DNA of 64,000 bases from the NCBI RefSeq assembly GCF_014649755.1, contig NZ_BMTQ01000013.1:1-64000 (forward strand), read 5' to 3'. Below the pieces are notes generated by a model that ran no database searches, had not been told where the DNA came from, and saw only the letters and a list, made by a program, of their open reading frames with translations. A program made the translations under genes and the position numbers. Of this stretch, positions 41,798 to 50,475 are shown piece by piece. Origin of the DNA: Streptomyces litmocidini. GTDB taxonomy: Bacteria; Actinomycetota; Actinomycetes; Streptomycetales; Streptomycetaceae. The number at the start of each line of letters is the position of its first letter. The stretch's first letter is position 1.

Positions 41798-42657
41798 GCA
41801 CCGAAGCGCCCTCGCAGCCCCGGCGGGCGGAGGAGCCCCTCGACGCCGGTGAGGAGATGTCGTACGTCTACGCCCTCGGCCGTGGCGGCGAGCCCGCCCT
41901 GCGGGAGGCCGTCGCGCGCCTGGCCGGCGTCGACGGAAGGGCTCTGCGGCTGGTCGAGTCCGCCGGCCTCGCGGCGGTGGTGTCCTCCGTTCCGTCCGGC
42001 GCGTTCGGGGAACGGGGACTGCGCACCCAGCTGGAGGACATGGCCAGGCTGGAGACGATCGCCCGGTCCCACCACGCGGTGGTCGACGCCGCGTTCGCGA
42101 GGACGACCGTCCTGCCCATGCGGCTGGCGACCGTCTATCTGGACGACGTCCGGGTGGCCGGGATGCTCGACGCCCGGCGCGATCGCTTCCTGGACCTGCT
42201 GGACCGCCTGGACGGCCACGTGGAACTCGGCGTGAAGGTCTCCGTGGACGCGGGCGCGGTGGCGCCGCCGAAGACGGAGGCGGTCGCGGTCGCGGAGAGC
42301 CCCGGACGCGCCTACCTCCAACGGCGCCGGGCCCAGCGCCGCGGCACCCAGGACCTCTACCGCGCGGCGGCGGGCGTCGCCGAGGAGGCGGTCCGGGTGG
42401 CGGAGGGGCTCTCCCGCGCGCGGGTCGTCCACCGGCCCCAGCAGGGCGGACTGGCTCCCGCGCGGGGGGAGAACATCGCGAACGAGGCGTACCTCGTGCC
42501 CGCGGGCGAAGTCGGCCGGTTCACGTCCGCGCTCGACGCGTCGGCCGGCGCCACGCCGGGCGTGCGCGTCGAGGTGACCGGCCCGTGGGCCCCGTACTCG
42601 TTCGCCACGGTGACGGAGGAGGACCGGCACGGGGCGGAGGAAGGTGCGGGGCGATGA
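41794..42657 (+). CDS. gvpL: gas vesicle protein GvpL
   Basis: 287 residues, ATG coupled by ATGA to gvpJ. GvpF/L family: MSYVYALGRGG, HHAVVDAAFARTTVLPMRLA, VELGVKV, and the C-terminal NEAYLVPAGEVGRF with WAPYSFA. It has a longer middle insert than GvpF (residues about 150-200, Arg/Gln/Ala-rich). GvpL acts in assembly, contacting several Gvps. Confidence 0.94.
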   Translation: MSTEAPSQPRRAEEPLDAGEEMSYVYALGRGGEPALREAVARLAGVDGRALRLVESAGLAAVVSSVPSGAFGERGLRTQLEDMARLETIARSHHAVVDAAFARTTVLPMRLATVYLDDVRVAGMLDARRDRFLDLLDRLDGHVELGVKVSVDAGAVAPPKTEAVAVAESPGRAYLQRRRAQRRGTQDLYRAAAGVAEEAVRVAEGLSRARVVHRPQQGGLAPARGENIANEAYLVPAGEVGRFTSALDASAGATPGVRVEVTGPWAPYSFATVTEEDRHGAEEGAGR

Positions 42658-42890
42658 ACGGCACGCGGACCGCCCGCGGCGGCACCACCGCTCTCGACTC
42701 CCTCTCCGGCCCGCCCGACTCCCTGACCGGCCCGCCCGTCGCCCTGATCGATCTGCTGGACCGGCTCCTGAACGGGGGAGCGGTGCTCACCGGAGACCTC
42801 GTCCTGTCCGTCGCGGACGTCGACCTGGTCCACATCAACCTGCGCGCGGTGATCCGGTCCGTCACGGGAGAGGAGCCGGCGCCGTGGTGA
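42654..42890 (+). CDS. gvpS: gas vesicle protein GvpS
   Basis: 78 residues, ATG overlapping the gvpL stop. A compact GvpA-like core: VALIDLLDRLLNGGAVLTGD, then LVLSVADVDLVHINLRAVI. GvpS replaces or complements GvpM in actinomycete clusters. The stop overlaps gvpK. Confidence 0.9.
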   Translation: MNGTRTARGGTTALDSLSGPPDSLTGPPVALIDLLDRLLNGGAVLTGDLVLSVADVDLVHINLRAVIRSVTGEEPAPW

Positions 42891-43195
42891 ACCGGGAGGG
42901 CGAGATCTCCGCGGCCGCCCGGCGCCTGGGGACGGACGCGGACACCGTGGAACGGGACCTCGTCAAACTCGTCCTGACCGTCGTCGAGCTGCTCCGGCAG
43001 CTGATGGAGCGCACCGCCGTGCACCGGGTGGACCAGGGAGACCTGACGGAGGAGCAGGAGGAGCGCATCGGACTGACCTTGATGGTCCTGCAGGAACGCA
43101 TGGAGGAACTCTGCGACCGGTACGGCCTGTCGATGGACGACCTCAATCTGGATCTGGGACCCCTGGGATCCCTGCTCCCCCGGAACGGCGGCTGA
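42887..43195 (+). CDS. gvpK: gas vesicle protein GvpK
   Basis: 102 residues from GTG 42887. GvpK pattern: VERDLVKLVLTVVELLRQLM, MERTAVHRVD, then GLTLMVLQERMEELCDRYGL and DLNLDLGPLG. It is a required accessory protein, the last of the classic Gvp set in this operon. Confidence 0.94.
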   Translation: MNREGEISAAARRLGTDADTVERDLVKLVLTVVELLRQLMERTAVHRVDQGDLTEEQEERIGLTLMVLQERMEELCDRYGLSMDDLNLDLGPLGSLLPRNGG

Positions 43196-43245
43196 GACAG
43201 CCAGGGGCCCGTGTCATTTCACATCGAGCGGCAAGGAGGAATGTC

Positions 43246-43665
43246 ATGACTGCTGAGAGCGACAACACCAAGAATTCCGATACCGCGAACGCCGGGAAGA
43301 CCACGGGCGGCAAGACCGCCACCGCGGCCCGGCGGACCGCGAAGCGCGCCTCCGTCGCGGAGAAGGCGGCAGGGGCGCAGGGCGCCGGGAAGGCGGCCGG
43401 CGAGGCCACCGAGCGCGCCGGCCGGGCGGTGGCCGGCGGACTCCAGAGCGGCCGGGAGCTGGTGACGGCCAACGCCGGCAAGGCGGCCGCCGCGGCCGCC
43501 ACGGCCTGGACGGCCGTCAAGCACCGCAAGGCCGTGGCCGCCGGTGCGGCGGCCGGCGTCGCCGGTGTCGCCGGCGCCGCGTTCGCCATCGGCCGTTCCA
43601 CGGCCAAGCCGCTGACCGGTCCGCTGACGGGTCCGCTGGCCCGTCTCGCACGCGGCCGGATCTGA
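43246..43665 (+). CDS. Lys/Ala-rich protein with a hydrophobic C-terminus, gvp-linked
   Basis: 139 residues; AAGGAGG precedes the ATG by 6 bp. The N-terminal half is Thr/Lys/Ala-rich and disordered (KTATAARRTAKRASVAEKAA), the second half helical with a Gly/Ala membrane-like stretch (HRKAVAAGAAAGVAGVAGAA, about residues 95-118) and the motif TAKPLTGPLTGPLARLARG. It sits 50 bp after gvpK and before the operon terminator, so it is probably co-expressed. Architecture mirrors the hydrophobic plus basic design of the gvpY product. Not a recognised Gvp. Confidence 0.72.
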   Translation: MTAESDNTKNSDTANAGKTTGGKTATAARRTAKRASVAEKAAGAQGAGKAAGEATERAGRAVAGGLQSGRELVTANAGKAAAAAATAWTAVKHRKAVAAGAAAGVAGVAGAAFAIGRSTAKPLTGPLTGPLARLARGRI

Positions 43666-43700
43666 GCCGGCGGGCGCGGGTGACAGCACCCGCGCGACCC

Positions 43701-43751
43701 GCGGGGCACGGTGGCCCGCCCGGTCCTGCCGGGCGGGCCACCGTGCCCCGC
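43701..43751. terminator. terminator of the gas vesicle operon
   Basis: A perfect 23-bp stem (GCGGGGCACGGTGGCCCGCC... and its complement) around the loop TCCTG, 35 bp after the last gene. Confidence 0.93.
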
Positions 43752-43942
43752 CGATCGCGTCGGGAGCCGTGTGCCCCGTCGCCGCCCCGCCGCATCCGCC
43801 CGGACAGCGGCGGGCCCGTCGGCGGCGTCCCCCCGGCGGTGCGTGCGCACTGGTCCGGTCGGGGCATCTGGCGGCGGCGGGAGCGTGCGGGGACACGGCC
43901 GGGGAATGCGTGGAGAACATCATCGCTGACGAAGGGACGGAC

Positions 43943-44416
43943 ATGGACGGCATCGTGCTCCTCAAGGAGGATCACAAGACGGTGGAGAAGCTCTTCAAGC
44001 AGTTCGAGAAGGCCGGCGAGGGCGCCCTGGCGGAGAAGCGGAAGCTCGCGGACCAGGTGATCGAGGAGCTGACCACCCACACCTGGATCGAGGAGAAGAT
44101 CTTCTATCCGGCGGCGCGGGAGGCCGCCCCCGACAGCAAGGACCACGTCCTGGAGAGCGTCGAGGAGCACCACGTGGTGCTGTGGATGCTGTCCGAGCTG
44201 AAGGACATGGACCCCGCCGACGAGCGGTTCGACGCGAAGATGACCGTGCTGATGGAGAACGTGCGCCACCACGTGGAGGAAGAGGAGAAGGAGTGGTTCC
44301 CCGAGGTCCGCAAGGCGATGGGACGCAACCGGCTCAAGGAGCTGGGCGAGGAGATGGAGGCCGCCAGGGCGACCGCGCCCAGCGACCCGCTGACCGTTCC
44401 GAGCGCTGAGCAGTAG
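43943..44416 (+). CDS. hemerythrin-domain protein
   Basis: 157 residues from ATG 43943 (GAAGGGACGG upstream). Hemerythrin HHE pattern: LLKEDHKTVEKLF with His11, HTWIEEKIFYP near 48, ESVEEHHVVLW near 75 and VRHHVEEEEKEWFP near 112, giving the di-iron ligands. Such cytoplasmic proteins bind oxygen or NO, or act in oxidative stress. The next gene starts 3 bp after its stop, so the two are an operon. Confidence 0.9.
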   Translation: MDGIVLLKEDHKTVEKLFKQFEKAGEGALAEKRKLADQVIEELTTHTWIEEKIFYPAAREAAPDSKDHVLESVEEHHVVLWMLSELKDMDPADERFDAKMTVLMENVRHHVEEEEKEWFPEVRKAMGRNRLKELGEEMEAARATAPSDPLTVPSAEQ

Positions 44417-44418
44417 AA

Positions 44419-44982
44419 GTGGCGAAGAGCGCCCTGGTCGTCGTCGACATGCTCAGCCTCTACGAGCATCCCGAGGCGGAACTCCTCCTGCCGTCCGTCC
44501 GGGAGGCCCTGCCCGGGATCCGCACCGCCCTGGAGCGCGCCCGGCAGGCCGACGTACCGGTCGTCTACGTCAACGACAACTTCGGCCAGTGGCGCTCCCA
44601 CCACGGAGAACTCCTCGAATCCGCGCTCGCCGGCCCGCACGGGGACCTGGTCGAACCGGTCAAGCCCGACGAGAACGCCCTGTTCGTCATGAAGGCCCGG
44701 CACTCCATCTTCTACGAGACCCCTCTCGCCTATCTGCTCGGCACACTGGGAGTGGAGCGTCTGGTGCTGTGCGGCCAGGTCACCGAGCAGTGCATCCTCT
44801 ACTCGGCGCTCGACGCGCACATCCGCCACCTCGACGTCACCGTCGCCCGGGACGCCGTCGCCCACATCCGCCCGGACCTCGCCCGGGCCGCCCTGCGGAT
44901 GATGGAGGTCAACATGGGCGCGGACATCCGGCCCGTCGCGGACATCGACTTCCGCGCCCCTGCCGCACGAGGGGAACGGTGA
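44419..44982 (+). CDS. isochorismatase-family cysteine hydrolase
   Basis: 187 residues, GTG start. Catalytic triad: Asp in ALVVVDMLS (residue 10), Lys in FVMKARHSIFYETPL (about 94) and Cys in GQVTEQCILYSALDA (about 124). The family includes nicotinamidases, isochorismatases and ureidoacrylate hydrolases; the VTEQCILY cis-peptide loop is standard. Substrate not deducible. Co-transcribed with the hemerythrin gene. Confidence 0.88.
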   Translation: MAKSALVVVDMLSLYEHPEAELLLPSVREALPGIRTALERARQADVPVVYVNDNFGQWRSHHGELLESALAGPHGDLVEPVKPDENALFVMKARHSIFYETPLAYLLGTLGVERLVLCGQVTEQCILYSALDAHIRHLDVTVARDAVAHIRPDLARAALRMMEVNMGADIRPVADIDFRAPAARGER

Positions 44983-45414
44983 GGACCGCCGGGCACGGCA
45001 CGGCCGGCCTCCCACGGCCGGGCTCCGTCCGGTCGATCGGGGCGCCGGAGACCGGGGCACGCCGGGACTGAGGACCGCCGCTTTTCCGGAGGGGCCGTGC
45101 GGCGACCGCCGGCCGCTCCCGATCGCGGGGCGCACTTCTCGCACCGGAGGCGGGGCCGTAAGGTGGGGCGCCGAGCGCAGCCGGAGGTGCGGCGGCCGGG
45201 CCGACACCGCCTCGCACCGGTTCGTGCGACTCGCCTGCGCCTCGACCGTGCGTCCAGGACCGCCGCCGACGTCGCACCGACGCGGGCAGGCCCGTCGCGG
45301 GTGCCTCCGATGCCTCGAACACCACGCTGCCCGAGAGGTCTCCCACCTGCTCAGGGCCGCGCAATCGGGTCCCCGGTCGTAGGGGCGGTCGGGCGAGATG
45401 AGAGGGTCTAGCGG
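44983..45414. other. 432-bp intergenic stretch
   Basis: No credible gene on either strand: frames are low-complexity Arg/Pro/Gly without ribosome sites. A small hairpin, CCGGCC-TCCCAC-GGCCGG (45004-45021), may terminate the preceding operon. The last 20 bp contain AGAGGG and TCTAGC before the PcaD-PcaC start. Confidence 0.5.
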
Positions 45415-46671
45415 GTGAGCGAGACACCGACGAACACCCTGCAGTACCGCGTTGACGGGCCGGAACAGGCTCCGGCCCTGGTCCTGGGCCCCTCACTGGG
45501 CACCACCTTCCACATGTGGGACCGGCAGATACCGGAGCTCGCCCGTGAGTGGCGGGTCGTCCGCTTCGACCTTCCGGGACACGGAGGCGCGCCCGCGGAG
45601 CCGTTCACCTCCGTTGCCGAACTCGGCGACCGGCTCCTCGCCACCCTCGACGCGCTCGGCGTCCAGCGCTTCGGGTACGCGGGCTGCTCCCTGGGCGGCG
45701 CGGTCGGCCTGGACCTCGCCCTGCGCGCGCCCCACCGGGTCGCCTCGCTCGCCCTGGTCGCCACCTCGCCCCGGTTCGGCACCGCCGACGAGTTCCGTCA
45801 GCGGGGCGTCATCGTCCGCGCCAACGGCCTGGAGCCGATGGCCCGCACCGCGCCCGAGCAGTGGTTCACCCCGCTCTTCGCCGGCGCGCAGCCCGCCATC
45901 GTCGACTGGGCCGTCCAGATGGTCAGGACCACCGACCCCGCCTGCTACATCGCCGCCTGCGAGGCCCTCGCCGTCTTCGACGTCCGCGAGGCCCTCGGCA
46001 GCATCGGCATCCCCGCCCTGGTCCTCGTCGGCTCCGAGGACCAGGTCACCGGCCCCGCCGAGGCCCGCACCCTGGTCGCCGGCATCGCCGACGCCCGGCT
46101 CGCCGTCGTCCCCGGCGCCTCGCACCTGGCCCCCGTCGAGCAGCCGGCCGCCGTCACCGACCTGCTCACCGAGCACTTCTCCGGGACCGCCCAGGAACCC
46201 AGCGGCACCCTGAACGTGCCGCCGCCCGTTCCGCCCGTGCCGGTCGCCGAGCCCGCCCCGGCCGCTCCGGCCGCCGAGCCCGTCGGGGCCGGCCGGTCCG
46301 ACCCGTACGAGAAGGGGCTCGGGCTGCGCCGCGAGGTCCTCGGCGACGCCCACGTCGACCGGGCCCTCGCCGACGACCCGGACGGCGCCTTCCAGGAACT
46401 CGTCACCCGCTACGCCTGGGGCGAGGTCTGGAGCCGCGAGGGGCTCGACCGGCGCCTGCGCAGCGCCGTCACCCTCACCGCCCTCCTCGCCGGCGGCCAC
46501 CGGGAGGCACTCGCCGACCACACCCGGGCGGCCCTCCGCAACGGCCTGTCGCCCGAGGAACTCCGCGAGATCGTCCTCCACGCGGGCGTGTACTGCGGCC
46601 TCCCGGCCGCCGAGACGGCGTTGCGGGTGGTCAACCGGGTGATCGCGGAGGAGACGACGCCCCCGGCGTAG
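45415..46671 (+). CDS. pcaL: PcaD-PcaC fusion: 3-oxoadipate enol-lactonase / 4-carboxymuconolactone decarboxylase
   Basis: 418 residues, GTG start. Residues 1-262 are an alpha/beta hydrolase (oxyanion PSLGTTFHMWDRQ, nucleophile GCSLGGAVG, Asp in VLVGSEDQV, His in GASHLAPVEQP) matching PcaD. After a Pro/Ala linker (about 263-300), residues 301-418 form the carboxymuconolactone decarboxylase domain: YEKGLGLRREVLGDAHVDRA, LVTRYAWGEVWSREG, VTLTALLAGGH and LHAGVYCGLPAA. The fusion performs two consecutive steps of the protocatechuate branch of the beta-ketoadipate pathway and is common in actinomycetes. No other pca genes are in the window, which is unusual since they are normally clustered. Confidence 0.93.
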   Translation: MSETPTNTLQYRVDGPEQAPALVLGPSLGTTFHMWDRQIPELAREWRVVRFDLPGHGGAPAEPFTSVAELGDRLLATLDALGVQRFGYAGCSLGGAVGLDLALRAPHRVASLALVATSPRFGTADEFRQRGVIVRANGLEPMARTAPEQWFTPLFAGAQPAIVDWAVQMVRTTDPACYIAACEALAVFDVREALGSIGIPALVLVGSEDQVTGPAEARTLVAGIADARLAVVPGASHLAPVEQPAAVTDLLTEHFSGTAQEPSGTLNVPPPVPPVPVAEPAPAAPAAEPVGAGRSDPYEKGLGLRREVLGDAHVDRALADDPDGAFQELVTRYAWGEVWSREGLDRRLRSAVTLTALLAGGHREALADHTRAALRNGLSPEELREIVLHAGVYCGLPAAETALRVVNRVIAEETTPPA

Positions 46672-46674
46672 CCT
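46669..46674 (+). promoter_or_regulatory. -10 box formed by the pcaL stop codon
   Basis: TAGCCT overlaps the TAG stop of the fusion gene and stands 6 bp before GTG 46681, which has no ribosome site. Confidence 0.45.
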
Positions 46675-46680
46675 GGCGGC

Positions 46681-47313
46681 GTGAAGCTGACGAAGAAGTC
46701 CCACGCCTGCGTGCGGCTGGAGAAGGACGGCCGCACGCTCGTCCTCGACCCCGGCATGTTCACCGAGGAGGACGCCGTCCTCGGAGCCGACGCGCTGCTC
46801 GTCACCCACGAGCACCCCGACCACTTCGACGAGGGCCGGCTGCGCGCGGCCCTGGAGGCCGACGGGGCCGCCGAGATCTGGACGCTGCGCAGCGTCGCCG
46901 ACCGGCTCTCGGCGGCCTTTCCGGGCCGGGTGCACACCGTGGGGCACGGCGACGCCTTCACGGCGGCCGGTTTCGACGTCCAGGTCCACGGCGAGCTGCA
47001 CGCGGTGATCCACCCGGACATCCCGCGCATCACCAACGTGGGCTACCTCGTCGACGGCGCCGTCTTCCACCCCGGCGACGCGCTGACCGTGCCCGACCAG
47101 CCGGTCGACACGCTGCTGCTGCCCGTCATGGCCCCCTGGAACAAGATCTCCGAGGTCATCGACTACGTGCGGGAGGTCAAGCCGCGCCGGGCGTACGACA
47201 TCCACGACGCGCTGCTCACCGATCTCGCGCGGCCCATCTACGACCGGCAGATCGGCGGGCTCGGCGGCACCCACCACGCGCGCCTCGCCCCCGGCGCCTC
47301 CGCCGAGCTCTGA
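46681..47313 (+). CDS. metallo-beta-lactamase-fold metal-dependent hydrolase
   Basis: 210 residues, leaderless GTG start. UlaG-like small MBL protein: residues 1-30 strand pair (KKSHACVRLEKDGRTLVLDP), metal motif THEHPDHFD near 41, HGELHAVIH near 101, and HPGDAL near 124 with the bridging Asp. It lacks an RNA-processing beta-CASP domain. Substrate unknown. Confidence 0.88.
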   Translation: MKLTKKSHACVRLEKDGRTLVLDPGMFTEEDAVLGADALLVTHEHPDHFDEGRLRAALEADGAAEIWTLRSVADRLSAAFPGRVHTVGHGDAFTAAGFDVQVHGELHAVIHPDIPRITNVGYLVDGAVFHPGDALTVPDQPVDTLLLPVMAPWNKISEVIDYVREVKPRRAYDIHDALLTDLARPIYDRQIGGLGGTHHARLAPGASAEL

Positions 47314-47339
47314 ATCCGCCCGCTGTCACACCCCGCCAG

Positions 47340-47345
47340 TAGGCT
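47340..47345 (+). promoter_or_regulatory. -10 box of a leaderless promoter (xth)
   Basis: TAGGCT is 7 bp before ATG 47353. Confidence 0.5.
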
Positions 47346-47352
47346 TGGGTCC

Positions 47353-48132
47353 ATGCGCATCGCCACCTGGAACGTCAATTCGATCACCGCCCGGCTGCCC
47401 CGGCTCCTGGCCTGGCTGGAGAGCAGCGGCACCGACGTGCTGTGCATCCAGGAGACCAAGTGCGCCGCCGAGCAGTTCCCCGTGGAGGAACTGCGCGCCC
47501 TGGGCTACGAGTCGGCGGTCAACGCCACCGGACGGTGGAACGGCGTGGCCCTGGTCTCCCGGGTCGGCCTCGCGGACGTGGTGACCGGACTGCCCGGCGG
47601 TCCGGAGTACGACGGGGTTCAGGAGCCCCGGGCGGTCTCCGCGACCTGCGGCCCGGTCCGCGTCTGGTCGGTGTACGTGCCGAACGGCCGCGAGGTGGCC
47701 CACGAGCACTACGCGTACAAGCTGCGCTGGCTGGAGGCGCTCAGGGCGGCCGTCGGGGAGGACGCGGCGGGGGAGCGCCCCTTCGCGGTCCTCGGCGACT
47801 ACAACATCGCCCCGACCGACGAGGACGTCTGGGACATCGCCGTCTTCGAGGGCGCCACGCACGTGACGGAGCCGGAGCGGGCCGCGCTCGCCGGGCTCCG
47901 CGAGGCCGGTCTCGCCGACGTGGTCCCGCGGCCCCTCAAGTACGACCACCCCTTCACGTACTGGGACTACCGCGCGCTCGGCTTCCCGAAGAACAAGGGC
48001 ATGCGCATCGACCTGGTCTACGGGAACAAGCCCTTCGTCGAGGCGGTCTCCGACAGCTACGTGGACCGCGAGGAGCGCAAGGGCAAGGGCGCCTCGGACC
48101 ACGCGCCGGTCGTCGTCGACCTCGACGTCTGA
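47353..48132 (+). CDS. xth: exodeoxyribonuclease III
   Basis: 259 residues. ExoIII/AP endonuclease motifs: ATWNVNSI at residues 4-11, LCIQETKC with metal Glu near 33, VYVPNG, LGDYNIAP near 150, and the C-terminal MRIDLVYG and GASDHAPVVVDL. It cleaves at abasic sites in DNA repair and has 3'-5' exonuclease activity. No neighbouring repair genes. Confidence 0.95.
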   Translation: MRIATWNVNSITARLPRLLAWLESSGTDVLCIQETKCAAEQFPVEELRALGYESAVNATGRWNGVALVSRVGLADVVTGLPGGPEYDGVQEPRAVSATCGPVRVWSVYVPNGREVAHEHYAYKLRWLEALRAAVGEDAAGERPFAVLGDYNIAPTDEDVWDIAVFEGATHVTEPERAALAGLREAGLADVVPRPLKYDHPFTYWDYRALGFPKNKGMRIDLVYGNKPFVEAVSDSYVDREERKGKGASDHAPVVVDLDV

Positions 48133-48198
48133 CGCCGGTCGCGATGATCACCGCGCGCCGGGTGGTCGTCCGCACGGCCACGGTGCGACGCTGTTCGG

Positions 48199-48642
48199 AT
48201 GAACATTCCCTTTCTGGACGGCTGGCGCAAGCGGCACGGGCCCGGCTCCTCGGACTCCCCCCTGGTCGCGGCCTTCGACCGCGACCCGGAGGGGGTGGCC
48301 GAGCTCCTCTCCGAGTGCGAGCTGCTGCGGTCCCGGGTCGCGGAGGCCGGAGTGGCCCTGGACGACACCCCGGGCTCCCTCCAGGAGCTCGACCAGCTCC
48401 CGCCCGGCTGGCGGAACGATCCCGAAGAGCTTCCCTGGTTCGGTAACGACGCCGGGCTCTACCTCGGCACCGTGATCGTCCGGAACGTGCCGGGCGCCCG
48501 GTGGCAGGTGTGGCCCGGCGGCAGCCCCGTGGTGAGACTGGCCTCCGGCCGGGAGATCCAGGTCGTCGAGGCCGGTCTCGACTGGGCGATGACGGGCGCG
48601 CCGCAGCTCTCCCAGGTGTACGCGGAAGCCTCCGAGTACTGA
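48199..48642 (+). CDS. DUF6278-like hypothetical protein
   Basis: 147 residues, ATG start. Recognisable stretches are MNIPFLDGWRKRHGP, PLVAAFDRDPEGVAELLSEC, and PPGWRNDPEELPWFGNDAGL followed by YLGTVIVRN. I associate this with Streptomyces family DUF6278, function unknown. No signal or membrane segment; the C-terminal half looks like mixed beta-sheet. Confidence 0.65.
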   Translation: MNIPFLDGWRKRHGPGSSDSPLVAAFDRDPEGVAELLSECELLRSRVAEAGVALDDTPGSLQELDQLPPGWRNDPEELPWFGNDAGLYLGTVIVRNVPGARWQVWPGGSPVVRLASGREIQVVEAGLDWAMTGAPQLSQVYAEASEY

Positions 48643-48781
48643 GTTTCCGCCCGCCCCGATCCACCCTTCCGCAGTAAATACGGATTATTCCCGTTTCATG
48701 CGTGTCGGGCGTGAAGTCCCTTTTTCTCGTGGAAAGTTTGCGCTGTCCGCGACACCGCCGAGAAACGGGGCAGGGCAGCGC

Positions 48782-49528
48782 ATGGCCGTCGTCGATCCGC
48801 TGATCGAACTGCGTGGCGTCAACAAGCACTACGGCGCGCTGCACGTCCTCCGGTCCGTCGACCTCACCGTCGGGCGCGGGGAGGTGGTCGTGGTCATCGG
48901 CCCCTCCGGATCCGGCAAGTCCACCCTCTGCCGCGCGATGAACCGGCTGGAGAGCGTCGAGTCGGGCGAGATCCTCGTCGACGGCCGGCCCCTCCCCGAG
49001 GAGGGAAAGGCGCTGGCCCGGCTGCGCGCCGAAGTCGGCATGGTCTTCCAGTCCTTCAACCTCTTCGCGCACAGGACGGTCCTCGCGAACGTCTCCCTCG
49101 CGCAGGTCAAGGTCCGCAGGCGCAGGAAGGAGGAGGCCGACCGGCGTTCGCGCGAACTCCTCGACCGGGTCGGACTCGCCGCGCACGCCGACAAGTACCC
49201 GGCCCAGCTCTCCGGCGGCCAGCAGCAGCGCGTCGCCATCGCCCGGGCCCTCGCCATGGACCCCAAGGCCCTCCTCTTCGACGAGCCGACCTCGGCCCTC
49301 GACCCGGAGATGATCAACGAGGTCCTGGAGGTCATGCAGCAACTCGCCCGCGAGGGAATGACGATGGTGGTCGTCACCCACGAGATGGGCTTCGCCCGCT
49401 CCGCCGCCCACCGGGTCGTCTTCATGGCCGACGGGAAGATCGTCGAGGACCGCACCCCGGAGGAGTTCTTCACCGCCCCGCGCAGCGAGCGCGCCAGGGA
49501 CTTCCTCTCCAAGATCCTCAAGCACTGA
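48782..49528 (+). CDS. gluA: polar amino acid ABC transporter ATP-binding protein (GluA-like)
   Basis: 248 residues from ATG 48782. Walker A GPSGSGKST, Q-loop VFQSFNLFAHRTVLANV, signature LSGGQQQR, Walker B ALLFDEPTSALDPEM, switch VVVTHEMGF, the GlnQ subfamily pattern. It drives uptake with the three genes after it. The upstream region 48650-48760 is AT-rich compared with its surroundings (GCAGTAAATACGGATTATTC), likely the operon promoter. Confidence 0.93.
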   Translation: MAVVDPLIELRGVNKHYGALHVLRSVDLTVGRGEVVVVIGPSGSGKSTLCRAMNRLESVESGEILVDGRPLPEEGKALARLRAEVGMVFQSFNLFAHRTVLANVSLAQVKVRRRRKEEADRRSRELLDRVGLAAHADKYPAQLSGGQQQRVAIARALAMDPKALLFDEPTSALDPEMINEVLEVMQQLAREGMTMVVVTHEMGFARSAAHRVVFMADGKIVEDRTPEEFFTAPRSERARDFLSKILKH

Positions 49529-49542
49529 CCCGGGTGGGAACC

Positions 49543-50460
49543 ATGCAGCGCACGCACCGGACCCTCGCCGCGCTCGCCCCGCTGCTCGCCGTGACGGCGG
49601 CGCTCGGCGGCTGCGGCAAGGAGGGCAGCCCGCCCGTCAAGGGCCCACAGCCCGACCAACTCCCCGTCTACCAGGTCGCGTCGGACTTCACCCTGCCGGA
49701 ATCCGCCACCTGGAACCGGGCGAAGAGACGCGGCCGGCTCGTCGTCGGAGCCAAGGAGGACCAGCCCTACATGGGCGAGAAGGACCCCGCCACCGGACGC
49801 TACTCCGGCTTCGACGTCGAGATCGCCAAGATGATGGCCGCGTCCCTCGGCTTCGACCCGGCCGGCGTCGACTTCCGCACCATCGCCTCCGCCAACCGCG
49901 AGACGGCCCTCCAGAACGGCCAGATCGACTACTACGTCGGCACGTACACCATCAACGACAACCGCAAGAAGCTCGTCGGCTTCGCCGGCCCCTACTACCG
50001 GGCCGGCCAGTCCCTCCTGGTCCGCACCGACGAGAACGACATCGACGGACCGCAGGACCTGGACGGCAAGCGGGTCTGCTCGGCAGCCGGCTCCACCCCG
50101 TACCAGCGCATCCAGAAGGACCACCCGAAGGCCGAACTCGTCGCCTACGACACCTACTCCGTCTGCGTGGACAACCTGCTGACCTACCAGGTCGACGCGG
50201 TCACCACCGACGACACGATCCTCATGGGCTACGCCGCCAAGGTCCCCGACGAGCTCAAGGTCGTCGGCAAGCCGTTCTCCGAGGAGCCCTACGGCATCGG
50301 CGTCCCGCACGGCGACACCGCCCTGCGCCTCGCCCTCGACGACGCCGTCGCCGCCCACGAGAAGAACGGCGACTGGAAGAAGGCGTACGACGCCACCCTC
50401 GGGCTCTCCGGGGTCCCCGCCCCGAAGCCGCCCGCCATCGACCGCTACCCGGCGAGCTGA
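49543..50460 (+). CDS. gluB: glutamate-type substrate-binding lipoprotein (GluB-like)
   Basis: 305 residues from ATG 49543 (GGTGGGA just upstream; GTG 49534 is an alternative). Signal peptide with lipobox LGGC (about residue 24). SBP family 3 core: GRLVVGAKEDQPYMGEKD, YSGFDVEIAKMMAASLGF, TALQNGQIDYYVGTYTIN and YGIGVPHGD. Context and the glutamate-binder type motif set suggest glutamate/aspartate uptake. Confidence 0.92.
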   Translation: MQRTHRTLAALAPLLAVTAALGGCGKEGSPPVKGPQPDQLPVYQVASDFTLPESATWNRAKRRGRLVVGAKEDQPYMGEKDPATGRYSGFDVEIAKMMAASLGFDPAGVDFRTIASANRETALQNGQIDYYVGTYTINDNRKKLVGFAGPYYRAGQSLLVRTDENDIDGPQDLDGKRVCSAAGSTPYQRIQKDHPKAELVAYDTYSVCVDNLLTYQVDAVTTDDTILMGYAAKVPDELKVVGKPFSEEPYGIGVPHGDTALRLALDDAVAAHEKNGDWKKAYDATLGLSGVPAPKPPAIDRYPAS

Positions 50461-50475
50461 CCGGAGGAGCCCGAC

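Noticed and set aside
36539..43751. Gas vesicle locus as a foreign island
   Set aside because: Base composition and codon use match the surroundings, and there are no integrase, tRNA or repeat boundaries.
44909..45496. 195-codon minus-strand frame in the intergenic stretch
   Set aside because: Arg/Pro/Gly low complexity, no start signal, overlaps two real genes.
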